A DNA stretch of 64,000 nt from Pseudomonas sessilinigenes (GCF_003850565.1 NZ_CP027706.1:3286001-3350000), one strand, 5' to 3'. Shown: positions 39,701-50,347, numbered from the stretch's first letter. Made by a program: numbers and translations. The notes: a model not told the origin generated them from the letters alone.

Positions 39701-42700
39701 CTGCGCCTGCTGGACGCCAGTGGCCAGGCGCAGGCGGCGACGGACTGGCCTGGCGCCTGGCGACAATGGGAAGCCGACCGCGAGCGCCTGCTGCAAGGCC
39801 CCGACCAGGCTGTGGTGCACAACCAGATCCGCTTGCTCGATGCCGTGCTGCCGGCATTGCCCGGAGTACTGCGTGCAGAGTGCGCGGCCACCGCAGTGCT
39901 GTTCCCGGGCGGGAGCGTGGAGCGGGTGGAGGGTATCTATCGCGGTCATCCGCTGGCCGACTACTTCAACGCCGTGCTGGCGGAACAGCTGCTGGCCTAT
40001 GTGGCGCAGCGCCTGGCCGCTGATCCCCAAACACGGTTGCGGATCCTCGAGATCGGCGCGGGAACCGGCGGCACCAGCGAGCGGCTGTTGCAGCATTTGG
40101 CGCCCTATGTGCAGGCGATCGACGAGTACTGCTACACCGATGTGTCAGAGGCATTCCTGGCCCATGGGCGTGAGCAGTACGGGGAGCAGGCGTCGTACCT
40201 GCGTACCGGTAACCTGGACATAGAACGCGATCCACGCAGCCAAGGCTTCGAATCCGGGCACTACGACGTGGTGGTAGCGGCCAATGTCCTGCACGCGACG
40301 CAAGACATCCGCCGCACCCTGCGGCACGTCAAGAGCCTGCTACGGGGCAATGGCCTGCTGTTGCTCAACGAACTGACCCAGGCCAGCCTGTTCACCCACC
40401 TGACCTTCGGCTTGCTCGATGGTTGGCGAATGGCGACCGACGTTGCGCTGCGGGTTCCCGGGACCCCGGCATTGGCGCCATCGACCTGGCGGCACGTACT
40501 GGAGCTCGAAGGTTATGGCTCGCTGAACCAGCCGGCGGCAGTGGCCCATGGCCTGGGCCAGCAAATCGTCACCGGCATCAGCGATGGGGTGATCGAGTCC
40601 CAGGGCGAGGCGGCGCGGCAGGCGGGGCAGGAGAGCGGCGACAGTGCTGCCCGGGAAACTCGCCCAGCAAGTCCGGCGCCGAGCTCGCAGCCAACGGACT
40701 TGGCGCAAGAGCGCGGAATGCCGGTGCGCCAGGCGATCCACGAGGCGCTGCTGGAAGTGCTGAAACTCGACCGCGCCCGGGTGCAGGAGGACCAGGCCTT
40801 TGCCAACTACGGTGTGGACTCGATCACCGGCATCACCTTGATCAACGCGCTCAACCAGAAGCTCGGCCTGCGTCTGCCGGTCACGGCGCTGTTCGATTTT
40901 CCGTCGCTCAGGGCGCTGGCCGAGCATATCCAGCGCACGTACCCGTCCCTGGAACAACAAACCAACCGTGCCGAGGCGCCTGCCGCCAGGCTGCCGGTGC
41001 CGCCAGTGGCCGTAACCGAGCCCAGTCGCCGGCGCGCACCGGCCAGCGCCGAGCCTGTCCGGGTCGAGGTACCGCCATTAGCTGAGGTGGTGGAGCAAGT
41101 GCCGCAGGTGTGCCGGCAATTGCGAATCGAGGGCCCGGGGCGGATCGATGAGCTGCAACCTATCGATGCGCCCTTGCTGCCGTTGGAGCCGGACGAAGTG
41201 CGGATCGCGGTACGCGCCTTCGCCCTGAACTTCGGCGACCTGCTGTGCGTCAGCGGCCTGTATCCCACCCAGCCACCATATCCCTTCACCCCGGGTTTCG
41301 AGGCCAGCGGCGTGGTGCTGGAGGTGGGGGCGCAGGTGTCGCGGGTTGCGCTCGGCGATGCGGTGTTCGCCTTGGCTGGCGAAGCCTTGGGTGCCCACGC
41401 CAGCGTCATGACCTGCTCCCAGGACCGGGTGTTCGCCTTGCCGCAGGGGCTGTCGTTCGAGGAAGCCTGCGCGCTGCCGGTAGTGGCCTTGACCATGATC
41501 GCCAGCTTCGCCCGGGCCCAGGTCAAGCCCGGCGAGCGGGTACTGATCCAGACCGCCACCGGCGGCACCGGGTTGATCGCCGTACAACTGGCGCAGCATG
41601 CGGGGGCGCAGGTCTACGCCACCGCCGGCTCCCAGGAAAAACTCGACTACCTGGCGGGGCTGGGGGTCGCCCACCGGATCAACTATCGCGAGGAGGACTT
41701 CGCGCAAGCGGTGTCGCGGCTGACCCAGGGCCAGGGCGTGGACGTGGTCATCAATACCCTGGCCGACGATGCACTGCAAAAAGGCTTCAATTGCCTGGCC
41801 CCTGGTGGGCGTTATGTCGAACTGGCGATGACTGCACTGAAATCGGCCCGTAGCGTCGACCTGTCGCGGCTCAACGACAACCAGTCGTTCATCAGTATCG
41901 ACCTGCGCAAGCAGACCCGGGACAACCCGGTGCTGCTGCAAGAGTTGGCCGATGAAATGACCAGGCTGCTGGAGGCCGGGGTGATCCGGCCCACCTTGAG
42001 CCGGGTCTTCGATTTCAGCGATGTGCAGGACGCCTACCGCTGGCTGGCCGACCGGCGCAACATCGGCAAGGTGGTGGTCCGGGTGCCGCAAGCGACAGTC
42101 GTTCCGGAGCCTGCGCCGCAGCTTGCCAGCGACCCGGGCCGGCCGGAGCCGATCGCGGTGATCGGCATGAGCGGCCGGTTCGCCAGTGCCGACAACCTGG
42201 ACGACCTCTGGCAGGTCCTCCTCCAGGGCCAGGACCTGCTGGAGGACGTGACGCGCTGGGACTTGTCGCGACATTTTCCCGCCTATGCCCCGTATTGCCG
42301 GCGTGGCGGCTTCCTACGCGATATCGATTGCTTCGATCCGCTGTTCTTCAATATCTCCGGGCGCGAGGCCAGGGTCATGGACCCGCAGCAGCGCCTGTTC
42401 CTCGAAGAAGCCTGGCGTGCCTTGGAAGACGCCGGGTATGCGGGCGCTAGCGGTGAGGGCTTGCGCTGCGGGGTCTATGTGGGCTGCGCGGCGGGTGATT
42501 ACCAGCGACTGTTGGAGAGCGACGCGCCGGCGCAGGCGTTCTGGGGCAATTCCGGTTCGGTGATTCCAGCGCGCATCGCCTATCACCTCAACCTGCAGGG
42601 CCCGGCCGTGGCGATCGATACCGCCTGCTCCAGCTCGCTGGTGGCACTGCACCAGGCCTGCCAGGGGCTGCGTACCGGGGATGCCGACCTGGCCTTGGCT

Positions 42701-44644
42701 GGCGGCGTGTTCGTGCAGAGCACCGAGCAGTTCCATCTCCAGGCCCAGCAAGCCGGCATGCTCTCGCCCAGCGGTTGTGCCTATGCCTTCGATGCCAAGG
42801 CCGATGGTTTCGTCCCAGGGGAGGGCGTTGGCGCAGTCGTGCTCAAGCGACTCTCCCAGGCCCTGGCCGATGGCGATGTGATCCACGGCGTGATCCGCGG
42901 CACGGGAGTCAACCAGGATGGCGCGAGCAACGGCATCACGGCCCCCAATGCCACTGCCCAGACCCGGCTGGAGCTGGAGGTCTACCGGCGCCACGGCATT
43001 GAGGTCGAGCACATCGGCCTGGTGGAGGCCCACGGTACCGCGACGGTGCTGGGTGACCCGATAGAGGCCAGGGCCCTGGCCGATGCCTTCGCCCAAGGTG
43101 GCCATAGTGGCGCACCTTGTGCCCTTGGCTCGATCAAGAGCACGGTGGGACACACGGCCACAGCGGCCGGCATCGCCGGAGTACTCAAGGTCCTGCTGGC
43201 GTTGCGGCATCGGCAGATCCCGGCGTCGGCGCATTTCGTCAGTGCCAATCCGCACATCGATTTTTCCCATGGTCCGTTCCATGTCCCCACCCGCACCGAA
43301 CAGTGGCACCGGCCCGTGGCCGGGGAGCGGCTGGCGGCCGTCAGCTCATTCGGTTTCAGCGGTACCAACGCCCATGCGGTGATCGCCGAAGCGCCCGAGC
43401 GGCCGGTGCGGCCATCGGCCAGCCCGCTGCATCTGGTCGTGTTGTCGGCCAAGACCATTGGGCAACTACGGCTGCAGGCAAAGAACCTGCTCGCCCACCT
43501 GCAATATGAGCCCGTCGAGCCCAGTGCCATGAGCCACACCCTGTTGTTGGGCCGACGCCACCTCGAACAGCGCCTGGCCTGGGTCACCAGCGACGTGTAT
43601 GCACTGCGCACGCAACTGGCGCATTGGTTGGATGTTGGCAAACTGGTCGACGGCTACAGTGGGATCGTCGACGGTACCCAGGAAGCCTCCACCAAGGCTC
43701 AGGCCGTGGCCGACCAGTGCTTGCAGGACTGCCGCGCGCAGGCCAATCCCGAGGTGCTCCGCGGTGCGCTGCTGTCACTTGCGCAACTGTATGTAGAGGG
43801 TATCGAGCTGGACTGGGCGCGACTATTCCAGGGACAGCGGCCGGGCCGGGTCGCATTGCCGACCTATCCCTTCGAGAAAGAGCGCTATTGGCCGTCCGGC
43901 AAGGAGCAAGAGGACCGGCAGGCCGCTGTTCAGGCGCAACTGGCGTCAGTCCAGGCCGAACCCTCGGCAGCGCCCGCCACGCTGGTGCAGGTCAGCGCCA
44001 GCAAGCCAGCTGCGGCAACCCATGCCAAATCCGGCCGTCTCAAGTTGCGCTCCCTGGAGCAAGACCTGGAAGCCCTGGACAGCATCGCAACCGAGGTCGC
44101 ACCGCCGGCGCAACATGGTCCCACCCTGCAGTTGCGGCCACTGCGGACGATTGCCGAACCGGAAGACTCGGCAGTCGTCCCCGTCCAGCTGCCACCCGCA
44201 ACGCTACAAGCCGTTGCCGAGCCGGTATCGGTTGCCGTCCCGGCGGTACAGCAGAACCAGCAGGTACCCGGAATTGACCGCTACTCGCTGGAGCGTGAGC
44301 TGTCCGAGAGCCTCGCTCGGGCGCTGGGCATCGACGTGGAACGAATCCAGGCGGACAAGCCCTTCGCCTCGATGGGCATGGATTCGATCATCGCCGTGGA
44401 GTGGAGTCGCGAGATCAACAGGCGCTACGGGCTGGCCATCGGTGCGACCGCGGTCTACAAGCATCCGACCCTGGCCGGCATCGTCACCTTGGTGTCCGCT
44501 CAGCTCGAGTCGAATGCGCCGGGTATCGTAGAAGAACCCGCGCCGCTAAATGCGCCCGATCACTTGGAGCAGGCTATCGCCATGCATGTGCAGGCAGCAC
44601 CAGAGAGCGGGAGGCAAAATCCGTGTGCGGATTCCTGTGCTTGA
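30785..44644 (+). CDS. trans-AT polyketide synthase, loading module and modules 1-3
   Basis: A protein of about 4619 residues. Loading module: AprA/SxtA-like methyltransferase (residues 1-490, EMGCTDG at 266-272), GNAT-like domain (about 491-700), ACP (Ser748). Module 1: KS (Cys970, His1105, His1145), then ACP (Ser1506, flag Trp1512). Module 2: KS (Cys1769), DH (His2235, Asp2397), KR (Gly2672 cofactor loop, Ser2800, Tyr2813), C-methyltransferase (EIGAGTGG at 3089), ACP (Ser3346), then a quinone-oxidoreductase-type ER (about 3436-3769) placed after the ACP. Module 3: KS (Cys3948) and ACP (Ser4534, flag Trp4540). No AT domain is present; each KS is followed by the LPTYPF linker, as in trans-AT systems. 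GTG 30785 has GGAGG 6 bases upstream; in-frame ATGs at 30644 and 30701 lack good sites. It builds the first half of the polyketide on its ACPs in the cytoplasm, with malonyl units from the trans-AT. Confidence 0.95.
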   Translation: MTDLLNRFTDGWLTLLVLEVLDKHDVLRALELAPAGVSVKSLAQACAANEGHLRVALRLLLEMGCLVQLANGHYAIAPHTDLRIPADSGALARLAMSQALGEPAGYNLRSWLERSAGGWEGVGEPLATCLDGALLAPLLMALEHLGGAPVLEGEVACAELSSCVQEALRGYFEQRAWGGREGGGFRLGDSGRSLLEGSARLRSSLDFQPLLGDLQTLLFGDASSLHGLAPAKAELWPVEYMAALETAIVTQFDQPPLDRQPRYILEMGCTDGVLLRRLHVAIASRSLRGRHLQHYPLLLIGVTTSSTDQARARQTLEGLPHLVLTGDISDPRGLLDSLGDNGIQDPESVLHIHAFQEHRRAWQAPVSVKGIEDQRHTPPVSVHVGRSGEYIEPAVALQGMVEHLARWHAITAHHGLMLLAAHCLDPASARRHAGHSGALHFDACHGFAGHQLYEAPVLLMAAAQAGLFPDRAVAQGFPHGEPFTQASLNRLLPRHYRIRHPLPRDLPHLRALELACWPSGLGATEQVLLRRLEIYPQGQLVMECEGQIVAAIYSQRLDSVERLRHSDCLRIEAWHDPAGPIAQLLGICVHPGRQGEGLADELIDFMLVYLASLGEVRSVVGVTRCHHYDARQPGAPSLQDYIRRRDEACGRLLEPMLCFHESHGAQVREVLDGYRPGDEVNHDAGVLVEYPDLRAGQPVCTVPTKTPEAAQDGHWRETVGELLLGVLGEARADAYGEHVPLMEMGLTSLQMLDLRHRLAERLACPLPATFFFQHGTPAAIIAYLENLHAPVSCTVAQAPRPSSDSAPPVSGPGGIAIVGVGCRFPGGAASAEDFWTLLQQGVDAVSQRSSLNNEPASGGFIEGTEEFDPRFFRISPREAQLLDPRQRLLLETAWEALEQAAIAPHTLRGSNTGVFVGMMGRGYDLLLRQTGEGHEARPAFTTGNAASVAAGRLAYFFDWHGPALSVDTACSSSLVAIHLACESLLGGKCEAALAGGVNLLLDQAESEAFRAAGMLSPRGRCSTFDEAADGYVRGEGCGLLVLKRHADALAAGDPIWAVIRGSAINHDGASAGLTVPNQSAQRAVIEAALAQAGLAPHQVQYLEAHGTGTRLGDPIEVQAAAQALGAGRQAQRPLLLGSVKTQIGHLEAAAGVAGLIKVILAMGKGQIPGQLHFRSPNPQVDWANLPVQVVDRPRPWFAGRRIAGVSSFGFSGTNAHVLLEACEPPPPAVANIAEPVLILLSARTRDRLLASAERLRVVVADGRFAPAQLRDIAYTLQVGREAMAHRLALLARSLPDLASKLAGLGQPGVEAGELWLGEASQDHPPPADAPANVAQDRLQVLAQRWVQGAVVDWTQLYTTPLPRRIDLPTYPFARQLCSVLHGSTTGSITMERQPPQSPTTAFAGGSSQSGLDDGKPRKLQLRALEDGPAIEPPAAQEQAEPVAAQDSPMAAQPVAAARAPELAPHVQAERRALLERELTTSLAAALFLDPGEIGLDHLFVDLGLDSVIGVEWVRDLNRRYGLALNAPVVYEHSSVRRMAALVEQALQPKAPIKVQGSSASLTPQPIVARAAASPEPPAQPETAPIPAAPAPSAAGIVTASEGIAIIGMSGRYPGAPTLDAYWDNLVAGRDCVEEIPPARWSIDDYYDPEAGKPGKTYSKWLGRLDDIDCFDPLFFNISPAEAEWIDPQQRLFLEEGYKAFEDAGYPPQKLSDARCGVYLGIMGPSEYGWLAQQQRGAAEITGRSEAIAAARLAYFLNLKGPALLVDTACSSSLVATHLACQALRSGEVDVALVGGATLYLSPEIYMSMCQAGMLSPTGKCRTLDNAADGIVPGEGVGALVLKRLADAERDGDRIHGVIVASGINQDGKTNGITAPSASSQIALEREVYARHGIDPRSISYVELHGTGTKLGDPIELTALDTVFRERTEQRNFCGLGSVKSNIGHTTAAAGVAGVHKVLLQMRHRELAPTLHFATPNEHFDFARSPFFVNTHHQGWLVAAGQPLRAAVSAFGISGTNAHVVIDAYQPAVVPPAAEAGAPALLVLSAQRADRLQEYAKALLQFIEQQPRLDLAALSYSLQTGRAALGQRLAFVATSLEQVRQALGDFISGTPSACLLSGEVATAKDAASVLAGEEEFQQLLVSLLEKRRLQKLAELWVRGVVIDWSCLYGADRPRRLSLPTYPFARERYWVTPQAASGSLPDERAVLHPLLHCNSSTLHEQRYSTRLSGKEWFVREHRVAGQPVVPGVVQLEWARAAAALASELPVGQPMVLEEVAWLRPLVVSQPLLVHIGLVEEPGRGVRYEIHSGTGAQKQLYSQGWVRPASGQPAPQVDLAAVGASCESRVDAASCYARFTEQGLEYGVGFRALKELRSGPLTALASLAVASAAPGYTLPPSLLDGALQAATGWLAKPALQLPFAVTRVEQWGPLPDLAWAVVQRASGEQGAGQSFDVDLAHADGQVAVRLSGFCCRTPAQPRLAGELTLAPRWQTLEAVKTIADTQDQHLLEVPEVIARQWGTPDGAAACASWLGAWAGFDHLLWHVPQGQPGVARIGLQLVQALLALDYGSRPLALTVVTRQALPVLATETGDPEQASVHGLLGSVAKEYSHWQVRVLDLAGQDSWPSAQAGPDVPELPGETLALRDGQWYRQRLVPCVLPDVVDSGLRERGVYLILGGAGGLGTVFSEYLIRRYQAQVIWLGRREADEAIEAQRTRLGSLGPMPLYLRADANDRAALEAAEQTVRRRYGAVHGVVHAAIVLEDRGVAQMAPGVFDAALRAKAATSENLDAVFGRQDLDFMLFFSSMQSFIRAPGQANYAAGCCYADAFALGLRERPYPVKIVNWGYWGSVGIVAKASYRQRMEAAGIGSIEAPQAMALLERLLASPLSQLAFFKARHAQAASQWAVADDRQLQISAPVAPVILNGDSSLGLPQRAAPVLAELERSLAQLLRNLLAHQGWEHGPAGLASAYVGWREDALRLLDASGQAQAATDWPGAWRQWEADRERLLQGPDQAVVHNQIRLLDAVLPALPGVLRAECAATAVLFPGGSVERVEGIYRGHPLADYFNAVLAEQLLAYVAQRLAADPQTRLRILEIGAGTGGTSERLLQHLAPYVQAIDEYCYTDVSEAFLAHGREQYGEQASYLRTGNLDIERDPRSQGFESGHYDVVVAANVLHATQDIRRTLRHVKSLLRGNGLLLLNELTQASLFTHLTFGLLDGWRMATDVALRVPGTPALAPSTWRHVLELEGYGSLNQPAAVAHGLGQQIVTGISDGVIESQGEAARQAGQESGDSAARETRPASPAPSSQPTDLAQERGMPVRQAIHEALLEVLKLDRARVQEDQAFANYGVDSITGITLINALNQKLGLRLPVTALFDFPSLRALAEHIQRTYPSLEQQTNRAEAPAARLPVPPVAVTEPSRRRAPASAEPVRVEVPPLAEVVEQVPQVCRQLRIEGPGRIDELQPIDAPLLPLEPDEVRIAVRAFALNFGDLLCVSGLYPTQPPYPFTPGFEASGVVLEVGAQVSRVALGDAVFALAGEALGAHASVMTCSQDRVFALPQGLSFEEACALPVVALTMIASFARAQVKPGERVLIQTATGGTGLIAVQLAQHAGAQVYATAGSQEKLDYLAGLGVAHRINYREEDFAQAVSRLTQGQGVDVVINTLADDALQKGFNCLAPGGRYVELAMTALKSARSVDLSRLNDNQSFISIDLRKQTRDNPVLLQELADEMTRLLEAGVIRPTLSRVFDFSDVQDAYRWLADRRNIGKVVVRVPQATVVPEPAPQLASDPGRPEPIAVIGMSGRFASADNLDDLWQVLLQGQDLLEDVTRWDLSRHFPAYAPYCRRGGFLRDIDCFDPLFFNISGREARVMDPQQRLFLEEAWRALEDAGYAGASGEGLRCGVYVGCAAGDYQRLLESDAPAQAFWGNSGSVIPARIAYHLNLQGPAVAIDTACSSSLVALHQACQGLRTGDADLALAGGVFVQSTEQFHLQAQQAGMLSPSGCAYAFDAKADGFVPGEGVGAVVLKRLSQALADGDVIHGVIRGTGVNQDGASNGITAPNATAQTRLELEVYRRHGIEVEHIGLVEAHGTATVLGDPIEARALADAFAQGGHSGAPCALGSIKSTVGHTATAAGIAGVLKVLLALRHRQIPASAHFVSANPHIDFSHGPFHVPTRTEQWHRPVAGERLAAVSSFGFSGTNAHAVIAEAPERPVRPSASPLHLVVLSAKTIGQLRLQAKNLLAHLQYEPVEPSAMSHTLLLGRRHLEQRLAWVTSDVYALRTQLAHWLDVGKLVDGYSGIVDGTQEASTKAQAVADQCLQDCRAQANPEVLRGALLSLAQLYVEGIELDWARLFQGQRPGRVALPTYPFEKERYWPSGKEQEDRQAAVQAQLASVQAEPSAAPATLVQVSASKPAAATHAKSGRLKLRSLEQDLEALDSIATEVAPPAQHGPTLQLRPLRTIAEPEDSAVVPVQLPPATLQAVAEPVSVAVPAVQQNQQVPGIDRYSLERELSESLARALGIDVERIQADKPFASMGMDSIIAVEWSREINRRYGLAIGATAVYKHPTLAGIVTLVSAQLESNAPGIVEEPAPLNAPDHLEQAIAMHVQAAPESGRQNPCADSCA

Positions 44645-44702
44645 CTGCATTTTCATCTCGCACCCGCCATGGATATGGCGATAGCCCGCAGTGGAGGCGG
44701 CA

Positions 44703-45483
44703 ATGATCGAAACCGGATACCACACCCTGCGTGTGCGCCACGAGGACAACATCTGCTTCGTGCAGCTGTATCGGCCCGAGGCCAACAACACCATCGACGA
44801 TCGCCTGGTCGCCGAGCTGGCCGACCTGCTGGAACGACTGGATGAGCGCGTGACGGTACTGGTGCTCGAAGGGCTACCGCAGGTGTTCTGCTTCGGCATG
44901 GACTTCGCGCTGGTGCGCAAGCTGGCCAAGGACCCCAGGCCAGTTCCAGCGTGCTCGACCCGGCCACCCTCTATGACCTCTGGCTGCGCCTGGCGACCGG
45001 GCCGTTCGTGGTGCTGTCCTACGTGCGCGGCAAGGTCAATGCCGGCGGCGTCGGGTTCGTCGCCGCCAGCGATATCGTGATCGCCGACCAGAGCGCCTCC
45101 TTCAGCCTTTCGGAGTTGCTGTTCGGACTGATGCCGGCCTGCGTATTGCCGTTCCTGGAGCGCCGAATCGGCCCGCAGCGCGCCCACTACATGACCTTGA
45201 TGACCAGCGCGATAGGCGCCGACCAGGCCCTGTCCTGGGGCCTGGTGGATGCCAGCGAGGCTGATGGCGACAACCTGCTACGCAAGCACCTGTTGCGCTT
45301 GCGGCGCCTGTCCCGGCCGGGGTGGCGCGCTACAAGCAATTTCGTGGCTCGCTGTGCGGCGCCCCACGACTCGATCGCGACGCCGCGCTGGCGGCCAACC
45401 GACAGGCGTTCAGCGATCCGCAGAACCTTTCGAACATCGTGCGTTACGTCGAGACGGGCGCGTTCCCGTGGGAGCAGGTGTGA
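44703..45483 (+). pseudogene. Enoyl-CoA hydratase of the beta-branching cassette (ECH1, PksH-like), two frameshifts
   Basis: Three consecutive reading frames join into one ECH1-type protein of about 260 residues. The first runs from ATG 44703 (RBS GGAGG) to about 44936, the second from there to about 45320, and the third to the TGA at 45481-45483. The combined protein matches the dehydrating hydratase of HMGS cassettes (VFCFGMDFALV, GKVNAGGVGFVAASDIVIAD, SLSELLFGLMPACVLPFL, NLLRKHLLRLRRLS, then a third-frame tail). Adding one C to the CCCC run at 44933-44936 and one G to the GGGG run at 45319-45322 restores a single frame. It is either a real pseudogene or a base-calling artefact. It lies 58 bases after PKS1 and 1 base before ECH2. 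Confidence 0.85.
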
Positions 45484-45484
45484 G

Positions 45485-46234
45485 ATGAGCGACGATCTGG
45501 TACAGCTCGAACAGGTAACGCCAGCGATCGTGCAGGTCACCATGACCGATCGCGTCCACAAGAACGGATTCTCCACTGGCCTGGCCCAGGCACTGATCCG
45601 CACCTTCGAGACGGTACGCAGCAATCCGGCGTGGAAGGTGGTGGTCCTGACCGGCTACGACACCTACTTCTGCACCGGCGGCACCCAGGAAATGCTACTC
45701 GAGCTGGCCGCCGGGGGCGGTCAGTACACCGACTATCCGATCTACGAATTGCCGCTGACCTGCGAGATTCCGGTAGTGGCGGCCATGCAGGGGCATGCGA
45801 TTGGTGGCGGGCTGGTATTCGGCCTGTTCGCCGACCTGGCGGTGCTCAGCCGCGAGAGCGTATATGCGGCGAACTTCATGCGCTATGGCTTCACCCCGGG
45901 GTTCGGCTCGACCCTGGTGCTGCAGGAAAAGCTCGGCCTGGCGCTGGCCCAGGAGCTGTTGATGACCGCCGAGAACTATCGCGGCGACGAGCTGGCCGGC
46001 CGCGGCATCCCGTTCCCGGTATTGCCACGGGCGAACGTGCTGGCCCACGCCCATGAACTGGCAGCGCAATTGGCCGAGAAACCCCGGCATTCACTGGTGC
46101 TACTCAAGGAGCACCTGACCTCTGGCCTGCGCGCGCGGTTGCCCGCGATCACGGCCCGCGAGGTGCAGATGCACGAGCAAACCTTTCATCTCCCCGAGGT
46201 GCGAGAGCGTATCAAGGCACTGTTCGGCAACTGA
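45485..46234 (+). CDS. Enoyl-CoA hydratase/decarboxylase of the beta-branching cassette (ECH2, PksI-like)
   Basis: The 249-residue crotonase-fold protein (VTMTDRVHKNGFSTGLAQALI, TGYDTYFCTGGTQEML, PVVAAMQGHAIGGGLVFGLFADLAVLS, RYGFTPGFGSTLVL) matches the ECH2 decarboxylase that turns 3-methylglutaconyl-ACP into the beta-methyl enoyl intermediate. An open frame extends upstream to 44951 only because it reads through a frameshifted piece of ECH1. ATG 45485 lies directly after the ECH1 stop (1-base gap), so the two are probably coupled. All expected oxyanion-hole Gly residues are present. Confidence 0.92.
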   Translation: MSDDLVQLEQVTPAIVQVTMTDRVHKNGFSTGLAQALIRTFETVRSNPAWKVVVLTGYDTYFCTGGTQEMLLELAAGGGQYTDYPIYELPLTCEIPVVAAMQGHAIGGGLVFGLFADLAVLSRESVYAANFMRYGFTPGFGSTLVLQEKLGLALAQELLMTAENYRGDELAGRGIPFPVLPRANVLAHAHELAAQLAEKPRHSLVLLKEHLTSGLRARLPAITAREVQMHEQTFHLPEVRERIKALFGN

Positions 46235-46280
46235 TTAGCCGTTGCCCGGTGCGATATTCCTTCAAGAGCGAGGCACAAGC

Positions 46281-46535
46281 ATGACCAGAGAACAGGTATT
46301 CGAATTGATCGTCCGTCACGTCCGGCAAGTGATTCCTACCCTTGCCAGCCATGCGTTCAGCCGGGGCGACCGCTTGCGTGACCTGGGTGCGAACTCGGTG
46401 GATCGCGCGGAAATCGTGATGCTGGTGCTGGAGTCGCTGTCCCTGAGCATTCCGCGGGTGGAGCTGTTCGGCCCGGGCAATATCGGCGAACTGGCGGACC
46501 TGATCCACACCCGGCTCCAGGCGCGGGCGGTGTAG
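46281..46535 (+). CDS. Free-standing donor acyl carrier protein of the HMGS cassette
   Basis: The 84-residue protein has the phosphopantetheine site in LGANSVDRAEIVM (Ser39), the pattern of AcpK/donor-ACPs in beta-branching cassettes, different from the GxDS of the modular ACPs. It carries the acetyl group (made from malonyl by the decarboxylase KS) to HMG synthase. ATG 46281 has GAGGC a few bases upstream; an upstream in-frame start at 46242 adds residues without ACP character. Confidence 0.93.
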   Translation: MTREQVFELIVRHVRQVIPTLASHAFSRGDRLRDLGANSVDRAEIVMLVLESLSLSIPRVELFGPGNIGELADLIHTRLQARAV

Positions 46536-46604
46536 CACGGATGGACCGGGCAGGGCGCGCCAGGTCTGGCGCGCCGCCAGAGGTAACGCACAACGGAGGT
46601 GCCA

Positions 46605-47708
46605 ATGAAGGTGTTCATCTTTCCCGGCCAGGGTTCGCAGCAGCGCGGCATGGGTGGCCAGCTGTTCGATGAGTTCCCCGAGCTGACCGAAGCCGCCAGC
46701 GACATACTCGGTTATTCGATCAAGGCCCTGTGCCTCGATGACCCGGATGGCCTGCTGGACCAGACCCGCTACACCCAGCCGGCGATCTATGTGGTCAACG
46801 CCCTGGCCTATTTCCAGCGGCTGCGCGATGGCGCCCAGGCGGATGGTTTCGCCGGCCACAGCCTGGGTGAATTCAACGCTCTGCTGGCCGCGCAGTGCTT
46901 CGATTTCGCCCAGGGCCTGCGTCTGGTCCAGCGCCGCGCCGAGCTGATGAACCAGGTCAGTGGCGGGGAGGGGGGCATGGCCGCGATCATGAACCTGCGG
47001 CGCCACGCGCTGGTGGAGCTTTTGCAGGCGCAACAGGCCGATGGTGTGGACCTGGCGATTCACAACGCACCCTTGCAGAGCGTGATCGCCGGGCCCAAGG
47101 CCGAGCTGGCGCGCTTGGAAAGCGCGGTCGAGGCAGCGGGCGGCATGCTGTATCCGCTCAATACCAGTGGCGCCTTCCACTCGCGCTACATGCAACCGAT
47201 CGCCGATGCATTTTGCGCGTATCTCCAAGGCCTGGAGCTGGCGCCGCCGAACAAGCCGGTAATCGCCAACGTTTCGGCCCAGCCATATAGCCAGGAAGCG
47301 ATCGCCGACAACCTGGTCCGGCAACTGACCCATCCAGTGCAATGGTGCGAGAGCATTCAATACCTGCTGGCCCAGGGCGAGGTGCAATTCGAAGAGGTCG
47401 GCCATGGCGAGGTGTTGACCAAGCTGGTGGAGAAGATCCGCGCTGGCAGCCGCCTGCCTGTGCCTGGCGTTGCGGTTTCGCCGCGGGACGCAGCGCCTGG
47501 GCCTCGCGAAGCGGCGCTGCACAGCGCCATCGAGCAGGTCGCCCAGTGGAATGCCCGGCATCCCGCCGGCACTCGGGTGCGCTCGCTACGGGTCGACGGC
47601 GACCAGCTGACCCGCAGCACCGCCTTGGTGTTGCTGGGCCACCGGGCGGCGGTCTACCTGCAAGGCCACAACGGCTACTTCGCCCTCGACGAGATCCAGG
47701 CGTTGTAG
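46605..47708 (+). CDS. trans-acting malonyl-CoA acyltransferase
   Basis: The 367-residue protein has the acyltransferase fold: FPGQGSQQRGMGG at the start, nucleophile elbow GHSLGEF (Ser86) and GAFHSRYM (His192), the malonyl-type signature. It is the only AT in the cluster, so it should load every extender ACP and the donor ACP. It is about 60-70 residues longer than FabD; the C-terminal extension (ALHSAIEQVAQWNARHPAGT...) has no clear match. ATG 46605 follows GGAGG. No separate acyl-hydrolase (proofreading AT) is present. Confidence 0.93.
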   Translation: MKVFIFPGQGSQQRGMGGQLFDEFPELTEAASDILGYSIKALCLDDPDGLLDQTRYTQPAIYVVNALAYFQRLRDGAQADGFAGHSLGEFNALLAAQCFDFAQGLRLVQRRAELMNQVSGGEGGMAAIMNLRRHALVELLQAQQADGVDLAIHNAPLQSVIAGPKAELARLESAVEAAGGMLYPLNTSGAFHSRYMQPIADAFCAYLQGLELAPPNKPVIANVSAQPYSQEAIADNLVRQLTHPVQWCESIQYLLAQGEVQFEEVGHGEVLTKLVEKIRAGSRLPVPGVAVSPRDAAPGPREAALHSAIEQVAQWNARHPAGTRVRSLRVDGDQLTRSTALVLLGHRAAVYLQGHNGYFALDEIQAL

Positions 47709-47770
47709 CCATCCATGCAGCCATGGGCCGGCCCGTTGCCTTCGCCCGAATCGACAATCCTGGTGCCAAC

Positions 47771-49003
47771 ATGCTTGCCACTCGACCACTACCCGTTGCG
47801 ATCACCGGTGTCGGTATCGTTTCCGCCATTGGCCAGGGCCGGGAGGCCTTTACCCGCGCACTGCTGGCCGGCGACGCCGCTTTCGGCGTGCTGCAACGCC
47901 CCGGGCGCCAGGGGCAAAGCCGTTTTCTCGGCGCCGAACTCGGCCCCCTGCAACTGCCGCCGGAGCGTTCGCCACGGTTGTTCCGGCAGTTGTCGCTGAC
48001 TGCCGAAGCGGCCCTGGTGGCCTTGCATGAAGCCTGGCAGGACGCCCGCCTGGAGGACGTGGACCCGCAGCGCGTCGGCCTGGTCGTCGGTGGCTGCAAC
48101 CTGCAGCAACGTGAACTGGCCCAGCTCCATGAGCGCTATACCGGGCGCGAGGCCTTCGTGCGGCCGGGTCATGGCGTCGAGTTCATGGACAGCGACTTGT
48201 GCGGGTTGTGTACCCAGCAGTTCGGCATCCAGGGCATGGCCTGCACCGTGGGCGGCGCCTCGGCCAGCGGCCAGGTCGCGGTGATCCAGGCGCTACAGGC
48301 GGTGCAGTCGGGACAGGTGGATGTGGCGATCGCGCTGGGCGCCCTGATGGATCTGTCGCATTGGGAGTGCCAGGCGTTGCGTTCTTTGGGGGCCATGGGC
48401 TCCGAGCGCTATGCCGATGCGCCGATGCAGGCGGCCCGGCCGTTCGACCGCGACCGTGACGGCTTCATCTATGGCGAGTGCTGCGGTGCGGTGGTGGTGG
48501 AACGCTTGGCCAACCCCGCGCGCAGCACCGTCCGGCCCTATGCGCAATTGTCCGGCTGGGGCTGGACCATGGATGCCAACCGCAATCCCGACCCATCGCG
48601 CGAGGGCGAGATGCGCGCCATCGCCCAAGCCCTGGAACGCGCGGGCCTGGCCCCGGGGCAGATCGACTATGTGAACCCCCACGGGACCGGCTCGCCCCTG
48701 GGCGATGTGGTGGAGCTGGCTGCCCTGCGCGACAGCGGCCTGGGCCACGTGCGCCTCAACACCAGCAAGTCGCTGCTTGGCCATGGGCTCACCGCCGCCG
48801 GCACCGTGGAGGTAATTGCCACGCTGGTGCAGATGTGCGAAGGGCGCCTGCACCCGAGCCGTAACCTGGACACGCCGATCGATCCGTCCTTCGACTGGAT
48901 CCGGGATGCGGCAAGGCCGCACTCGATAGAGCACGCCCTGACCCTGAGCATGGGTTTTGGCGGCATCAACACCGCGTTGTGCCTGACGCGTCATGAGCGA
49001 TGA
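47771..49003 (+). CDS. Decarboxylating ketosynthase-like protein (Cys to Ser), beta-branching cassette
   Basis: The 410-residue protein is KS-like (VAITGVGIVSAIGQG, NPHGTGSPLGD, KSLLGHGLTAAGT), but the catalytic Cys is replaced by Ser164 in VGGASASG. This is the signature of the PksF/CurC-type decarboxylase that makes acetyl-donor ACP from malonyl-ACP. The two catalytic His residues are retained. The start is uncertain: ATG 47771 (MLATRPLPVAITG) fits the family, but the frame is open upstream and ATG 47723 is possible. It is followed by HMGS 19 bases later. Confidence 0.92.
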   Translation: MLATRPLPVAITGVGIVSAIGQGREAFTRALLAGDAAFGVLQRPGRQGQSRFLGAELGPLQLPPERSPRLFRQLSLTAEAALVALHEAWQDARLEDVDPQRVGLVVGGCNLQQRELAQLHERYTGREAFVRPGHGVEFMDSDLCGLCTQQFGIQGMACTVGGASASGQVAVIQALQAVQSGQVDVAIALGALMDLSHWECQALRSLGAMGSERYADAPMQAARPFDRDRDGFIYGECCGAVVVERLANPARSTVRPYAQLSGWGWTMDANRNPDPSREGEMRAIAQALERAGLAPGQIDYVNPHGTGSPLGDVVELAALRDSGLGHVRLNTSKSLLGHGLTAAGTVEVIATLVQMCEGRLHPSRNLDTPIDPSFDWIRDAARPHSIEHALTLSMGFGGINTALCLTRHER

Positions 49004-49022
49004 ACAACCAAGGAGAAAGCCA

Positions 49023-50282
49023 ATGCTATCCGTAGGAATCGAAGCGATGAATGTGTTCGGCGGTCGAGCCTGCCTGGACGTTGCCGAACTGGCCGCGCAC
49101 CGCCAGCTGGATACGGCGCGCTTCAATAATCTGCTGATGAAGGAAAAGACCGTCGCGCTGCTGGACGAGGACCCGGTGACCTATGCGGTGAACGCAGCAC
49201 ACCCTTTGGTGGAGGCGTTGTCGGCCGAAGAGAAGGCCCGGATCGAGTTGCTGATCACCTGCTCGGAATCGGGGATCGATTTCGGCAAGTCGCTGAGCAC
49301 CTACGTCCATCACCACCTGGGACTGAACCGCAACTGTCGGTTGTTCGAGCTCAAGCAGGCTTGCTATTCGGGCACCGCGGGCTTGCAGATGGCGGTGAAC
49401 TTCATCCTGGCCCAGGTCTCGCCGGGGGCCAAGGCGCTGGTGATCTCCACCGACCTGGCCCGGCACATGACCACCGGCGGCAGCGCCCTCACCGAGGACT
49501 GGTCCTTCGCCGAGCCCAGCACCGGTGCCGGCGCCGTGGCGATGCTGGTCAGTGACCAGCCGCGGGTCTTCGACATCGACGTTGGCGCCAACGGCTACTA
49601 CGGCTACGAAGTGATGGACACCTGCCGGCCAACCGCGGATACCGAGGCCGGTGACTCCGACCTGTCGCTGCTGTCCTACCTGGACTGCTGCGAGAACGCA
49701 TTTCTCGAGTACCAGAAGCGCGTCGGCGACGTCGACTATGTCGGCTCGTTTCGCTACCTGGCGTTCCATACGCCCTTCGGCGGGATGATCAAGGGCGCAC
49801 ATCGCACCATGATGCGCAAGCAGGTCCGGGCCGCGCCGGCGGACATCGAGGCCGATTTCCAGCGCCGGGTGACGCCGGGACTCAGCTATTGCCAGCGGGT
49901 CGGCAACATCATGGGCGGCACCGTGCTGCTATCGCTGGCCAGCACCATCGCCAATGGCCGCTTCGAATCGCCGGGACGCATCGGTTGCTTCTCCTATGGC
50001 TCGGGCTGCTGTTCGGAGTTCTACAGCGGCGTGGTGCGCCACCTGGGGCAGGAGCAACTGCGTGCCCAGGAGATCGAGCGCCAGCTCGATAACCGCTACC
50101 GGCTGTCGATGAGCGAGTACGAAGGGCTGTTGCAGAGCAACACGCAGGTGCGCTTCGGCACCCGCAACGTACGGATCGACGACGCCTGCAGCGTGCATCC
50201 GCAGTTGCCACGTGCGGACCGTCCACAGCTGGTTCTGCGGGAAATCAAGGAATTCCACCGCGAGTACGAATGGGTCCAGTAA
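49023..50282 (+). CDS. 3-hydroxy-3-methylglutaryl synthase (HMGS) for beta-branching
   Basis: The 419-residue protein matches PksG/MupH-type HMG synthases: N-terminal SVGIEAMNVFGG, catalytic Cys114 in KQACYSGTAGLQMA, and FHTPFGGMIKGAHR. It condenses acetyl-donor-ACP with a beta-ketoacyl-ACP of the PKS to add a carbon branch. ATG 49023 is preceded by AAGGAGA; an in-frame ATG at 48993 overlaps the KS end. It lies 65 bases before PKS2. Confidence 0.95.
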   Translation: MLSVGIEAMNVFGGRACLDVAELAAHRQLDTARFNNLLMKEKTVALLDEDPVTYAVNAAHPLVEALSAEEKARIELLITCSESGIDFGKSLSTYVHHHLGLNRNCRLFELKQACYSGTAGLQMAVNFILAQVSPGAKALVISTDLARHMTTGGSALTEDWSFAEPSTGAGAVAMLVSDQPRVFDIDVGANGYYGYEVMDTCRPTADTEAGDSDLSLLSYLDCCENAFLEYQKRVGDVDYVGSFRYLAFHTPFGGMIKGAHRTMMRKQVRAAPADIEADFQRRVTPGLSYCQRVGNIMGGTVLLSLASTIANGRFESPGRIGCFSYGSGCCSEFYSGVVRHLGQEQLRAQEIERQLDNRYRLSMSEYEGLLQSNTQVRFGTRNVRIDDACSVHPQLPRADRPQLVLREIKEFHREYEWVQ

Positions 50283-50347
50283 GGACCTGGGCCCATGGGT
50301 GGCCGCGAACAATGGATGGTTTGCCAGACAACTGAAGGAGTCGATTC

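Noticed and set aside
33223..44600. The repeated KS/ACP segments as DNA repeats or a CRISPR-like array
   Set aside because: The similarity is that of homologous PKS domains at module-sized spacing, without short regular repeats or spacers.
44951..46234. A single 427-residue crotonase protein
   Set aside because: The frame joins a displaced middle piece of ECH1 to the whole of ECH2; the junction segment (about 45320-45480) is out-of-frame ECH1 with no crotonase character.
47342..47770. N-terminal extension of the decarboxylase KS back to 47342
   Set aside because: This would lie inside the AT gene in another frame; the KS fold begins at VAITGVG shortly after 47771.
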